Assembly: GCF_022605725.1 (NCBI RefSeq)
Contig: NC_065563.1
Coordinates: 6,722,518 to 6,786,517 of the forward strand
Direction of reading: 5' to 3'
DNA length: 64,000 nt
Source: Anthonomus grandis grandis
Lineage: Eukaryota; Arthropoda; Insecta; Coleoptera; Curculionidae
Below are positions 42,201-53,616 of the stretch, in pieces (within the stretch, counting starts at the first letter, position 1; every line of letters begins with the position of its first letter). Position numbers and translations under genes: made by a program. The notes below the pieces were generated by a model. The model saw nothing but the letters and a program-made list of their open reading frames with translations, was not told the origin of the DNA and searched no databases.

Positions 42201-42821
42201 ATCATCTATAGTATAGTTTAGGTGAAGTTACTTGATCAAGCTCCAAAATTGAGTATGTACAAAATACAATCAACATACTACATATACGCATTAAAATAAA
42301 CTGAAAAATATATTACGATCTTTAGTGATCGATTCCCGTATATATTTACGGTCGATTCGAGTCTTTCCACAGCCCCCGGCCGCATATTTATATCTATCAC
42401 ACGCTATCGCTCATCCCAAGAGCCGAACCACCGAACATAAACTAGAATATTCTTATATTATTACATATCTTGTTCTTTATACTGTGGCCGAACTTAGTTT
42501 CTTATCTATCACATGTTATGCCAAACGCGCCTTCATAACTATCACCTGTAATCGCTAAATAAACTGTATTTTAATTTCCTAGCGAAAACAAGACAAGCGC
42601 ATATAGAAAAATGCTTTAAGATTTATTAATATCATATTTTTGAATTTTGCACTTAGAATGAGTAATCTTGCAAGAAAGATTCTAATATAAGTAGACAGCA
42701 GCCTTGTCAGCAACCAGGTGTTCTCACCTCCAGATTAAAAGAGGCACCTTTTTTAGGAATATTATGAATGATGACATATTATTGGAAATTTGTTATTCCA
42801 AACTCGATTTTTGTATCCTAT
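42201..42821. other. Intron 4, no feature seen
   Basis: The 77-codon + strand frame at 42325-42558 shows no recognisable motif. I found no repeat that I can support. Confidence 0.4.
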
Positions 42822-43162
42822 TATACAGGGTGTAAATAAATAGGTGCGAAAAAAATCAGGGGGTGATTCTTGGGTAAATTTAAAGAAAACAATTTTAGAT
42901 GAACGCATATGTATGTCTTAAAAGTCCTAACTTTTGAGATACAGGGTGGTAAATATTTAAGAACAACATATGTTTTTTTATAATAGTTGTGAAACCCCTT
43001 GAGATATTGTAGTATAATTTGGTATGCATTTTCTGTGCATCCACCCTGTATCTCAAAAGTTAGGACTTCTAGGACATACGTTTATATAAAGTTTTTTTCT
43101 TAAAATTAACCCAAGAGTCACACCCTGAATTTTTTCGTACTTATTTATTTACACCCTGTATA
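42822..43162. mobile_element. Foldback MITE with mariner-type ends
   Basis: The ends are TATACAGGGTGTAAATAAAT at the left and its inverse at the right. The inverted arms extend about 150 bp each (including CCTAACTTTTGAGATACAGG at about 42927 and its inverse near 43047). The ends match the TATACAGGGTGT terminus of the mariner-like elements at 60371-62731 and 1530-2463. There is no coding frame. It is probably mobilised by a mariner-like transposase. Confidence 0.85.
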
Positions 43163-43499
43163 GTACCACAGTATAAAAGTACAGCTATAGTACTATATAG
43201 ATCAAAATAATAACGACAATAATCTCTCAAGTTTTATTTGACATGAATAGTACATGAAACTATCAAATGAAATAATAAAAAACAACAAAACTTTTTAAAC
43301 ATTTAGAAACATCTGAATCAAACAGCAAAATAACGGTAAAACTTATACAGGTTGTCTCAAAATAAGTACAAAAAACGTTATTCCTTGTTCAAATAAAGGG
43401 TAATTTGTTGTATAAACATTAGGAAGATATCGGATTAATAAAGGTTGGTTACTTTTAATTACGTTGACTTTTGACACAACATTTATACAACAAACTACC

Positions 43500-44327
43500 C
43501 TTTACATGCCATTAAATTTTTTAAATTTTAATATTTCTGAGCAAAAAATTAAATCGGATATACTAAACATAGTTAATTTTTCCAATGAGCATAACTTAAA
43601 AATTAACCCTGCTAAATCTAACATCATTTTATATTGCTGTAAGTCAGGAATTCTGAGACACTTATATGAAAGTATAAATATTGAGATTAATGGAGAAAAA
43701 ATTCCAGTTGTCAATGAAGTGAAAATATTAGGATTGACTTTAGATTCTAACTTTTGTTTTGAGACACACATTAAGAACAAATTAAATATAGGCTATATGC
43801 GTCTTAGAAATCTGTATAGATTTAAAAATGTCTTAAAGAGTAAAACGAAATATTATCTCTGCAATAGCCTCATTCTCTCCTTACTCGACTACGGTGATAT
43901 CGTATATTCGAATTCTATAACATCTGAGCTTTCTAGATCTATACAAAAATTGCAAAATAGCTGTATAAGATTTTCTTATAGCGCTGCCTATCGGGAGCAT
44001 ATCACACCTTATTTAAACATAAATTCTATTTTAAATATGGAAAGAAGAAGAAAATTACACATATATGCCTTTATATATAAAATAATAAAGTCGGGTCAAC
44101 CCCCTTATTTAAATAAGTTATTTACTACTCTCTCGCATTTACACAATACTCGTAATGTTGGAAATTTTAGGATACCTCAACATAGAACAAGTAACTTCCA
44201 CAAGTCATTTTCGGTTGTCGGAGTTACAATGTGGAATAACTTGCGAAATAATATTAAAGATTTGTCATTTAATAAATTTTACACCAAGGTTAAGCAAATT
44301 CTTCTCGACTCCCAACGAGATGCCTAG
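43500..44327 (+). pseudogene. LINE ORF2 C-terminal part
   Basis: The frame 43464-44327 begins before the true junction, so its first residues are flanking sequence. It reads the post-catalytic region of reverse transcriptase (HNLKINPAKSNIILY, VKILGLTLDSNFCFETHIKN, ILSLLDYGDIVYSNS) and the C-terminal tail (MWNNLRNNIKDLSFNKF). The YADD motif and everything upstream are missing, so it has no activity. Confidence 0.85.
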
Positions 44328-44718
44328 TAGTATGACTAGTAGTAGATACATAGTAGTATAAACTGCAAAATCAACTAAGACCAAAGATAAGCTGGCCTGT
44401 CCAATCTTTCTTTTGTGGTTCTTTTTTGTCTATTCTTGTTACCTTCCGTCGCATGCCAGCCAAATTGCTTTGCCATTTTTTGTTTCTACCCTTTTTAGCT
44501 TTAGTTTTGTTCTTTTTTAGGTTAATCAGGATTTTTTTTTTGTGTTTATTTATAATGTTTTCAAGGCCTGTTTCACGCAAATTGCGCTATCGGTTTTATA
44601 TAATCGCGAAGCAGTTCCTTTTACCAAAAATTGTCAATTTTATTTTCTCATGTAGCTAATTATATTTATAACAATTTTTTTGGTAATAAACTTTTTTGAC
44701 TTTGACTTGACTTTGACC
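43500..44718 (+). mobile_element. 5'-truncated LINE with (TTTGACT)n tail
   Basis: Only the C-terminal part of ORF2 remains, followed by a 3' untranslated region and a terminal TTTTGACTTTGACTTGAC repeat at about 44690-44718. The left junction shows an inverted repeat: AAAGGGTAATTTGTTGTATA at 43407 and its inverse ending at 43502. Such 5' truncation is normal for target-primed insertion, and the inverted repeat could reflect twin priming. Confidence 0.75.
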
Positions 44719-44789
44719 TTGTGCCTCATTCCACACGTAACATAAAACTGCTTTTGTTTTCATGTCACAAATTGTAAAATTAAATACAT

Positions 44790-45534
44790 TTAACTTGGAC
44801 ACTTAATAGAAAGAGGATGCATTACCTTTATTTTTTTTGGGCAAGGTAATACTGCCTGGAGATCATAGGCAGCTACAAAAGCTAATGACTCTCTGTCAGC
44901 TTCTTTTTCGATCCGCGAAAGTTCTTTTTGATTTAAATGTTCTTCATATTTGTCCTTTAGTCTTTCTTTATCGCTATCACATCCATTTTCAAAAGCGACG
45001 CATAACTGGCATTGGTCCTTTTTAGGTATAAAAAAGGAAATTTTGTATTCTTCACTAAATATTTTGTAATACATAACATAATTTGATGCTGTTTTTTCCG
45101 CTTCCTCGCGTAGACGCTGCTCCTCAGTAAATTTAGTAAAATACTTAAGTTTGCACTTTTCATCACATGGTGGATGTATATGCCTTTCTAAAAAGATCTT
45201 TTTTATCTTGGCATTTCTATACTCTTTACCTGTATTTCTAAGACGCTTAGCTGCATTTTTTAGCCATTTTTCTGGACCAATCTTTCTTTTCCTGCTCTTT
45301 TTCTGAATATCATCTGGTTTCACATTTTCTTCTTGAGAGGAAGAGTCAGAAACTGAAGATAAGCTGCAAGTACTAAAACTGGAAGATTATGAAGATGACT
45401 GGTTAACATAATCTGTATCTTTAACTGAGTCGTCGGAATCTTCAATATATTCAAGTAACTCTTGTTGTCGACTTGTACTTGGACCTTCATACTGGCTTGC
45501 ATTTTTGCAGTCATTTATATTGTCCCGGTTTGAA
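44790..45534 (-). pseudogene. Unidentified DNA transposon-like ORF, partial
   Basis: Frame 44790-45323 is open further upstream to about 45534 except for one TAA. The N-terminus is acidic and serine-rich (EYIEDSDDSVKDTDYV). Then come RKRKIGPEKWLKNAAKRLRN, a conserved arginine/lysine block, cysteine pairs (PPCDEKCKLKYFTKFTEEQR; DQCQLCVAF) and AAYDLQAVLPCPKK. I have the impression that proteins with this block order are common in arthropod repeats, but I cannot name the family. The C-terminal half is missing. A related acidic exon may lie at 45700-46080 on the same strand. Confidence 0.55.
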
Positions 45535-46600
45535 ATTTATTGATAATGGTTTAGTTCCTGTTGGTTTTCCTGGATATCTAAAAACAAATTTGTTTGTAGC
45601 ATCAAGTTAAAATATCATGGAATCTTTAGCTTTATTAATGATGTTACTTAGCATTCTCCTTTGTCTTCCATTCTAAAATGTCAGTACCTGGCGTATTAGT
45701 AACATCTTTTAATGAAGGATCAATAGCAGGCGTATTAACAGAAGTAGGAAGATCGGTACTGCACTCACCTGTAATTTTGAATGTGTTTAGAAAAGCGCCA
45801 ATTTAGTTTTTAATAAATTGAAATACATTTTTTGGATGTGTTATTGGTTTGTAAGTAATTTTTCAGAATTAAGTCGAATTTAAATTGTTTCGATATTCAA
45901 ATTTACTATTTTATTTAATATAATAAAAGTAATATACATTTTTTATAATTATTACCTCGGAGATTATTAACTTCATCCCGGACCAATGGTAACTCTCCTT
46001 AGTCTTCTCCGTGAGTAATCATGCTCACCATCCGTAATATCCGATTGGAGAACATGTTTTATTTTTGCACAGCTTGTTATTAGCCGAAAAATCTAAATAA
46101 GAAAAGCAACATTAAAATTTTTACAAAATGGGTACAAAAAAATAATAATAAAATCAGTAAAAGTAAAAATAGGTCGCATTTAAATATAAACTCTGAATTC
46201 AATTTAAAGAAACAGTGTCACATCACTAAATATGACGGTTAATACTAATTACTACGTGCAGACTTTAAATAAGACAATGACCTAACATGAAATGTGACAC
46301 TTTTTATCAAAATTACAAAAAAAATCTCCTGAAAATTAAAAGAAATAGCGACATAACTCCAATACTGTCCTAATTTCATAATAAATGTTAACTTAGATTT
46401 AAGTTAGAGACAGTGTCGTACAAACTGTGAAATGAATTGCGCATGATTGAAATAGTGACACTAGTGCCATCTCGCGGTAATTTTTTTAAATAGAGATGTG
46501 TCGTTATTCTACGTAAATATTTAGGACTTTTAGAATTTTTTTCACAAATAATCTAAATTATAATAAATTTTGAGTTGTGTCACTATTCTTTCGAATGAGG
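45535..46600 (-). other. Possible upstream exons of the same transposon ORF, plus GTGTCAC repeats
   Basis: Minus-strand frames near 45680-45780 (ECSTDLPTSVNTPAIDPSLK) and 45980-46060 (VLQSDITDGEHDYSRRRL) look like short exons but have no confirmed junctions. Between 46210 and 46590 the heptamer GTGTCAC or its inverse recurs at least four times, including GAAATAGTGACA and TGTCACTATTC in inverse orientation. This is typical of subterminal repeats. Confidence 0.35.
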
Positions 46601-48435
46601 ATATGATTTGATTATGAGACTGTTCGGTGCAATCAGAATTTACACGAACACGAAAACTTTCTTACGATTCGTATGAGTCGACAGTACAGTGAGATTTGTA
46701 TCATTTGTACAAATCCTACGAATACGACGCATCTCTAACTAATACTTCTTAAACTTAATAATAATTTTTTGCTGTTCCTATATTTTTTAATTAATTGTTT
46801 GTATTTAAATACGATTGTTTTCATGATCGATAACTAAACTATGATCTGTAACTAAAGTTTTTTTCAAAATAGCGAATGTCTACAAGTTTACAAAAAAACT
46901 ATGGGTAAAAAGAGATCCGTTTGTTTAAAACTTCTATTACTCTAGATCTAGAAGGGCATAAATCGCGAAATCCGTACTTCCGTACTATCTGGATGAGTTC
47001 GGCCAATTTCCTTTAGTGTTTACATTCTCATGACTGCATAAAAATTTTCAGAAATTGATTTGTGTGATCTCGTTAAACTAATGGTTAATATATAGTTCTT
47101 CGTGTGGTTGACCTGAGTTCCCTCATGGTTGGGTTGATCTTTATTTTAATCCAATATCTATTGTTTTTAATTAAATTTGTTTAAAAAAACAAGTCTAATA
47201 TAAAAAAACATCGGACGGAACTGGCGCAACCGAGGTACAGGTTGTGGCAATTCCTTGATTTATGCCTAATTTAAAAGATGGCACTTTGGTGGCACATTTT
47301 ACTGCCAAAACTGGTGCATAAGAGTTAACAATACCTGGCAACACTGCTTGCCACGGCCCATGGGGAACCACATAATTTGTCACAACTCAGATTTCGGGTA
47401 TTCGCCAATCGATATGTTCAGGAATCAGGATCACAGTAGAACTGGACAAATAAATGGGAGTATAGAGCAAAAAATATTTCCAATATTACCGACCTTGCTA
47501 TTATCAAAATTACCAGTAACATTACTTTAGTAATACTATACCCTTTACATTATTATTTGAAACCAATATAAGAGATCCCTGAGGATGGGTTTGATGGTAA
47601 AAAAGTCCTGCTAGGTCACAAATTTGGGACATTAGGGTAGTTTTTGCTAAGGAATGTTTTTGCCAAAGCAAATTGTATTATTCTAGAGAATATTTTCATG
47701 TAATAATAGGAATATTGTTAAAATATTTTAGTTAAAGAATGGGCATTTTTTATCAAAAAATTTAATACCAAAACGTTTTTTGTACCTTAACAACTTTTTG
47801 AGCGAGAGGCAATTTTGTTAACCAAAGTTCAGGAGCCTCTCAAGAGCCTAAATCTAAGGTTTTCAGAAATAAATTGCAACATTAATGTTTGAAAACCTCT
47901 TAGAACATTGAAAGGCTAGAATTAGCATTGCCGTGGAACTATGGACAGTTTGTTTGCTTGCAACATCTCTAATGCCAAATGCTTATGTAGAAATGGCAAA
48001 AAAACACACTTTATAATATCACAAAAATTTGTCACTTATTTTGACAGTCGCAAAATAATACTATTTCTCTTTAATAAAATATGAAGCACTTTTTTTTTTA
48101 TAAAATGTGATAAGATATTCTATAAAGTAGTCAACATTCAAAGTTAAATGAATAACGTCCCTATATTAGAGAAAAAGACAACAACATCGCAACGCCGCTC
48201 GATCGCATTGTTGCTTCCACCGACAGAAGTAATGTTTACCAGTGACGTCGTCAAAATATATTTGCATGATAAATATTTATTATTAATAGATTATGCTTTA
48301 AATTATAAACTATATTACCGTTTATGAACTCTCTATGCGTTTTTTAATGTACATTATTGGAGTAAAATTAGTTATATAATAAAAAGCATTTTAATAGAAA
48401 TTAAATATTTTATAATTATTATAGATTTCGTAATA
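46601..48435. other. Intron 4, no gene supported
   Basis: This is long AT-rich sequence. A 62-codon minus-strand frame at 47195-47383 has no convincing domain. A 25-bp sequence at 47899-47923 recurs inverted at 53143-53167. Confidence 0.5.
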
Positions 48436-48436
48436 A

Positions 48437-48467
<31 letters not shown>
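48436..48467 (-). repeat. (ATTT)n LINE tail
   Basis: About seven AAAT units on the + strand mark the 3' end of the minus-strand LINE, about 245 bp past the ORF2 stop. Confidence 0.75.
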
Positions 48468-48710
48468 GTCTTTATTTCCAACGGTCACCCACTTACAGGA
48501 AATGCAGAAAAAAAAATACAAATCAAAACAATAATAACAGAATAAAAATTAAATGCAAAAAAACAAAGTAGTAAAGTAAAACAGTTAAAACTAATTTAAA
48601 GAATAAACAAAAAGAAAAGAAAAATAAAAAAAAGAACTCAACAAACCTTTATGCCACACTTCTAAATAACAAACAGCATTAGACAGGTACTTACAGGTTG
48701 TAATACTAGG

Positions 48711-51563
48711 TTATTGATTGAGTAGCCTCAGCACAGAAGATAGCGTATCAACAAATAGATCTATGTTGTAGTTACAAAGCGTATTAAACAAATTACATAT
48801 GTAAAAAATCGGAGCTCTCTTGAAAATATTATTTAATGCTCTGTTGCAATAAAAAGTGCGAGAATTTCTGGAGTTTATCCTTGGGACAATGTACCGAATC
48901 TGATTTAAGAGTGAAATGCAGTCTATTTTGTTGTTTACTAGCTTATATAAGAAAGTTATAGCCGTTGTCACACGACGATCGAGTAAGGTTTTCATATTGA
49001 ACCGTCCAAGCATGACATTTTGGCAAGTGCCTCTGGCTGGATAAACGCCATCTTCCCTATAGTGCAAATACTTTATAAACCTGCGTTGTATATATTCAAC
49101 GTTTTTGATTTCAGTTTCATATATTGGATGCCATATAAGTGACGCATACTCGAGTCTTGAGCGTACAAAAGATTGATATAATAATAGTACCACGCTGGTA
49201 TCGTTAAAATTACGACAGTTTCTAATAATAAACCCCAAAGACCTGGATGATGATAGTACAATATTCTGAATGTGGCTTTTAAAGTCAAAATTTTCATCAA
49301 ACGTTACACCCAAATCCTTGATTTCATGGCATCTTGTTAAAGGAAGATTCTGTATATGGTAATCATATTGTATAGAAGTTTTATTTCTACAATAGGAAAC
49401 AAGAAAACATTTTGATACATTAAGAAAAAGTCTGTTATTCTGACACCAGCTATTAATACTATTTAATACTTCTTGAAGATGTTGGCAGTCGGCTAAACAG
49501 TTAATTTTAGTGTAAATTTTCAGATCGTCGGCAAAAAGCAATTTATAACAAGAGATGATTGATGCGAGATCGTTAATAAACAATATAAACAACAAAGGAC
49601 CCAAATTTGCTCCCTGGGGAACTCCAGATTTCACTATATATTGAGAAGAACGAAAGCCGTCGATCTCGACAAACTGCCTACGCCCATTGAGATACGAGGA
49701 AAGAAAACTTAACAGACCTGTGGAACAGCCCAGATAATCCAGTTTTTTTAATAAAATTCTGAGATCTACCTGATCAAACGCCTTCTGAAAGTCCATGTAA
49801 AGGACATCTACCTGACCTCTAGCATTAAGCGCCTGACACACATATTCAGAAAGACAGCTCAGGTTTGTGACACATGATCTCTGCTCCACAAACCCGTGCT
49901 GATCGATAGAGATGAAAGATTTAACTTGATTGTACAGTTGTTTATGAATACAAATTTCAAAGAGCTTGGAAAAATTGCATAAAATAGATATAGGTCTATA
50001 ATTTCGAAGCTCCGACTTATCGCCCTTTTTAAAGATTGGTATGACTCGCGCTATCTTCCAGCAAGAAGGAAATATACCTGTGCGTATGCAGAGGTTAAAA
50101 ATGTAAGTCAATGGTTTCGCCAATGCCGCAATACAGTCTTTCACTATGAAGCTCGGAATAAAGTCTGTACCGCAAGTTGACTTGTTTTTAAGTTTTTTGG
50201 AGGCTTCAATAATATCAGACTCATTTAAATAATTTAAAGTTACATCACTTTGACAATGTTTTAGTGTAGATGAAGTAAAGTTGTTAGCGTCAGACTCAAT
50301 GTAAACACTCTGAAAAAAATTGGCGAAAGCATCAACTATCGATTGTGGATTCGAAAACTCATCGGCACCATCCCTTATAATACCCGGTATTCTAGAATCG
50401 CCCTTCCTCATTTGAATGTACCTCCAAAACTCAGAACTATCCCTGCAAATATTCGTTTCTATATTACGTAAATAGTTATTATATGCGTTTGTTTTTACTG
50501 TTTTGAGAGTAGTTCGTATGTTTTTAAATTTATCATAATGGTAGATTGTATTATATCTTTTATAATTCTTGTGGGCTGATTCTTTACTTTTAATTAACTG
50601 TATGATCTCTGAGGTAAACCAGGGAGGATACCGACGCCTTCGATCCTTCCTCAAAGGTACAGTGTTCTGAAACATAACGTTAAGAGAGTTATATAAATGG
50701 TCACAGGCTTCGTTGACACCCAAACACTTAAACAATTGTTCCCAATTTGCATGCAATATTGAATCGTATAACAAAGGAAAATTGGCCCTTCGAAAATTGA
50801 ACGTCTTGGGTGCATTTCTGCATAGTTCAAATGATGGTGATTTTTCGATTTTTAAGTTATTAACATAGACGAGTAGCGGGGGGTGATATTGATCAACCCT
50901 CGAAATCGGCATGTCTGATTCTATGACCGTACAGTCAACATTCGAAATTACCAAATCCAGGGTTCGGTCAATAATATTTTTGACATTGTTTAATTGCTTT
51001 AGATCTAAAATATTTAGAAAATAATTAATAAGTGCACATTTATTATCAAGTTCACTAATACCAAAGAGAGGTACGTTGAAATCACCCAAGACAATCAACT
51101 TCTGGTTTAAAACTGCATCATGCAGGCATAGTGCCTCAATAAAATTTTCCAGATAATCATAGGATAAAGACGGCATAAGATAAATTATAATTACACCAAT
51201 ACGAAAATGAGAGTTAATATTTAGTCTACACCCTACAATATCTATTAATGCAAAATGTTGATTTATATGGGAAAAGTCAATAGGCACAGCCCTGAGTTCC
51301 CCTTTGATGGCCAAGAGTACACCCCCGCCCCTTGCGACACTATGAGACTCGAAGTTACGGTCGGCGCGATAGACGTCATAATAAGTTGGAAACAGTTCAG
51401 AACTTGAGATGTCGTCTTTTAACCACGTTTCAGTAAGTCCCACAATGTCACAAAAACCCGTAGATAATGAGTTATAAATTTCATGAGTTTTACTATTACA
51501 GCCTCTAGAGTTTTGATAGTATAATATAAGATCTTTGCTTAAATTCGTATCGGAAGGGGGTGA
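48711..51563 (-). CDS. LINE ORF2: endonuclease and reverse transcriptase
   Basis: The first ATG of the frame is at 51443, but the same frame is open up to the ORF1 stop. It reads the endonuclease N-terminus before that ATG (LSKDLILYYQNSRGCNSKTH), so the ATG at 51443 (just before the catalytic glutamate in GLTETWLKDD) cannot be the true start. Other endonuclease motifs are IVLGDFNVP and the C-terminal aspartate-histidine region. The reverse transcriptase shows YMDFQKAFDQVDLRILL, GVPQGANLGPLLFILFINDL and LLFADDLKIYTKI. A C-terminal tail follows. There is no RNase H. The frame is 950 codons without interruption. Confidence 0.88.
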   Translation of the reverse strand, partial: SPPSDTNLSKDLILYYQNSRGCNSKTHEIYNSLSTGFCDIVGLTETWLKDDISSSELFPTYYDVYRADRNFESHSVARGGGVLLAIKGELRAVPIDFSHINQHFALIDIVGCRLNINSHFRIGVIIIYLMPSLSYDYLENFIEALCLHDAVLNQKLIVLGDFNVPLFGISELDNKCALINYFLNILDLKQLNNVKNIIDRTLDLVISNVDCTVIESDMPISRVDQYHPPLLVYVNNLKIEKSPSFELCRNAPKTFNFRRANFPLLYDSILHANWEQLFKCLGVNEACDHLYNSLNVMFQNTVPLRKDRRRRYPPWFTSEIIQLIKSKESAHKNYKRYNTIYHYDKFKNIRTTLKTVKTNAYNNYLRNIETNICRDSSEFWRYIQMRKGDSRIPGIIRDGADEFSNPQSIVDAFANFFQSVYIESDANNFTSSTLKHCQSDVTLNYLNESDIIEASKKLKNKSTCGTDFIPSFIVKDCIAALAKPLTYIFNLCIRTGIFPSCWKIARVIPIFKKGDKSELRNYRPISILCNFSKLFEICIHKQLYNQVKSFISIDQHGFVEQRSCVTNLSCLSEYVCQALNARGQVDVLYMDFQKAFDQVDLRILLKKLDYLGCSTGLLSFLSSYLNGRRQFVEIDGFRSSQYIVKSGVPQGANLGPLLFILFINDLASIISCYKLLFADDLKIYTKINCLADCQHLQEVLNSINSWCQNNRLFLNVSKCFLVSYCRNKTSIQYDYHIQNLPLTRCHEIKDLGVTFDENFDFKSHIQNIVLSSSRSLGFIIRNCRNFNDTSVVLLLYQSFVRSRLEYASLIWHPIYETEIKNVEYIQRRFIKYLHYREDGVYPARGTCQNVMLGRFNMKTLLDRRVTTAITFLYKLVNNKIDCISLLNQIRYIVPRINSRNSRTFYCNRALNNIFKRAPIFYICNLFNTLCNYNIDLFVDTLSSVLRLLNQ

Positions 51564-51565
51564 CC

Positions 51566-52399
51566 TTATGAGTTTAAAGATACAATTCTAGGAATTCCTA
51601 GTACATATTTAATTGTAAGATCATGTTCACCCTGATCTACCCTAGCATTAAGTTGCGCCTTCACATCTTTATAATAATTAATTTGTTTGGGAGTTTTATC
51701 GTAAGATATGGTTACATTTTTATAATATTGCGAATCACGAAGTTTTTTGCTGTTTTTTATTAGTTTATGGATCGTATCTTCTGCTGGGAGTGACACTTTA
51801 ATTGGTCGCGGTGTGTTTCTTCCAGGATCATATTTGCCCAACCTGTGCATATCGAAATCATTGATCTGAGTGTCGGGAGTGATTGTCTTCATTATATTCT
51901 TAACATCCTCTCGCTCTTTGCGAATTCTTTGTTCTTTACTTTCATTAGACGAGGGTTCCTTTAGATTAAATATGATCAAATTTCTCTTACGGATATTACG
52001 CTCGTTGACCTCCGAAATAATTTCCTCAAATTGGGCTGGTACAATGCTTGTAGGAGCGCCACTATTGGTTGAACTGAGTTCTCGCAATTTACTTTCGAGC
52101 TCTGTAATTTTGGCCATAAGTTTGGATGTTTCTTCCTGAATGATAGATTTAAAATTAGACAGATTTTCCATTCGGGTCTCACAGCGAGCGCAGACAAATT
52201 TCAAGGCCCGTGCTCTTTTCCTCGTAATGCGGGTATAGTCATCGGTTGATAGCCCGGCGCAGAACGCGTGCATGGTGCCTTTGCAGGCATCGCACTGAAT
52301 TGCGTTGCGTGCCTCAACACGGCTGGTGCAGTTTGCGCAGTCCATGTATTCTACCGCTCGAGTAGATCGATTATTTGGAGCAGAAGAAAAATTGTGCAC
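51566..52399 (-). CDS. LINE ORF1: PHD finger and coiled coil
   Basis: Intact 277-residue protein. Residues 18-75 form a PHD-like finger (CANCTSRVEARNAIQCDACK, MHAFCAGL, FVCARCE). A coiled coil and an RRM-like block (RKRNLIIFNLKEPSSNESKE) follow, then a basic domain. Its stop overlaps the upstream opening of ORF2 in another frame. Function is RNA binding in the LINE ribonucleoprotein. Confidence 0.85.
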   Translation of the reverse strand: MHNFSSAPNNRSTRAVEYMDCANCTSRVEARNAIQCDACKGTMHAFCAGLSTDDYTRITRKRARALKFVCARCETRMENLSNFKSIIQEETSKLMAKITELESKLRELSSTNSGAPTSIVPAQFEEIISEVNERNIRKRNLIIFNLKEPSSNESKEQRIRKEREDVKNIMKTITPDTQINDFDMHRLGKYDPGRNTPRPIKVSLPAEDTIHKLIKNSKKLRDSQYYKNVTISYDKTPKQINYYKDVKAQLNARVDQGEHDLTIKYVLGIPRIVSLNS

Positions 52400-52500
52400 A
52401 GCGGCAACTCTGCCCGGTGTTCGGACGCAAGGATCCTGGCAGCAGTTCTTAGCTCGTCAAGTACAAAGTTCAATCGGCGGATTATGCAGTGTGTTATAAG

Positions 52501-53370
52501 GTAAAAATATGTGTTAAAAGATTAGTTTATTGCCTATTTACCATCGAATTCCACAGCTGTATGATGGTTTCTTGAAGATTATGCAGTCGGTAATATTAAA
52601 TTCATCAATTAAAGCAGTAAATCGATGATATTAACCAGGAGAAATTTATAAACAATACTTTACGATTTGTTGCCGCGTTGCCGCTCATAATAAGTTAAGC
52701 TCAATAATAAGTTTTTATTATTCTACTTCCCTTTGTACTGTCCCTTGATATGATGTTATGACAATATCGGTATTTACCTGTGAAAAGATCGCCTTTTTCG
52801 CATGGTGCGGCATAAACGGCACAAGTTTTTACTATCGTAACAGTTCACCAAAACACTGAAATGACTCAACCTTTTTCCTTTTTTAATCAAAAACTAAAGA
52901 AAAAACACAGAACTTCACAAGTGCCTAATTTAAACAGAAAGCCGTTTTTTCAAGATGACATTTCGCAAGATCACATCAGCTTTTGCCGGCGATGTTGCCA
53001 TTTCAAATTTTTTAGAAGCGGTTTTAGGAATAATAATTATAATATATTTTATATATTTCCTCTTTTGAAAATGCGTGTAAACTTGACAACAGAGAATCGA
53101 TGAATTGCACATATGCACATATTGAACTCAAAGTTGTTTATAAATTCTAGCCTTTCAATGTTCTAAGAAAAACCTTAAATTCTGCTAATAAAATTAAAAT
53201 TTTTATAACCAGAAATTTATGGGCATAACTTTGTAGACGCTTGTAAGATTTTCATATTTCTTTCACGTTAATATAGAGAGATCCATTAGGATATGAGCTT
53301 GGGGGAGAAAACTTTATTATAGTATAAAAAGCTATAGCAAAATTTGTTGTTAATCAATTATTTTTTTAAG
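52501..53370. other. Intron 4, no gene seen
   Basis: No coding sequence is supported. The region ends in a T-rich acceptor (ATTTTTTTAAG) for exon 5. Confidence 0.5.
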
Positions 53371-53556
53371 GTAAAGAGCCTTTGAGCCGTGGCGAATGCA
53401 GAAGAAGTGGTCCGCAAGAAACAGAAACCTACGCCCTAAACTCGACTTCCACTAAAGACAAAAATCCCAAACTAACTCAAAATATAAATGAAATACTAAA
53501 AGAAACTATTATGCACGAACAAGAAGGGACACCAAATAGAAAGCAAAACATGCAAG
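53371..53556 (+). CDS. Gene 1, exon 5
   Basis: The exon runs from the acceptor TTTTTTTAAG to the donor ATGCAAG/GTAAAC, phase 1 at both ends. It joins exon 4 to give GKEPLSRGECRRSG without a break. It is a charged, disordered segment (LNSTSTKDKNPKLTQNINEI). The donor is weaker than the others (GTAAAC). It lies 13 kb from exon 4. Confidence 0.75.
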
Positions 53557-53616
53557 GTAAACCTAGAACCTAATATTTGGTAAAAAATCATTTTCTGCTG
53601 TTTTTTCTCAACACAG

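Larger units (their letters stand above)
48436..52500 (-). mobile_element. Near full-length Jockey/CR1-like LINE in intron 4
   Basis: ORF1 (51566-52399) and ORF2 (48711-51563) are uninterrupted on the minus strand. The 3' end has an ATTT-type tandem tail at 48436-48467. A 5' leader of about 100 bp reaches to about 52500. ORF1 and ORF2 are adjacent or overlapping. Both frames are intact, so this copy may be recent. It lies in intron 4 of gene 1, antisense to it. Confidence 0.85.

Noticed and set aside
47195..47383. 62-codon minus-strand frame with a hydrophobic, secreted-protein look
   Set aside because: It shows no domain, no splice context and no start context that I could support.
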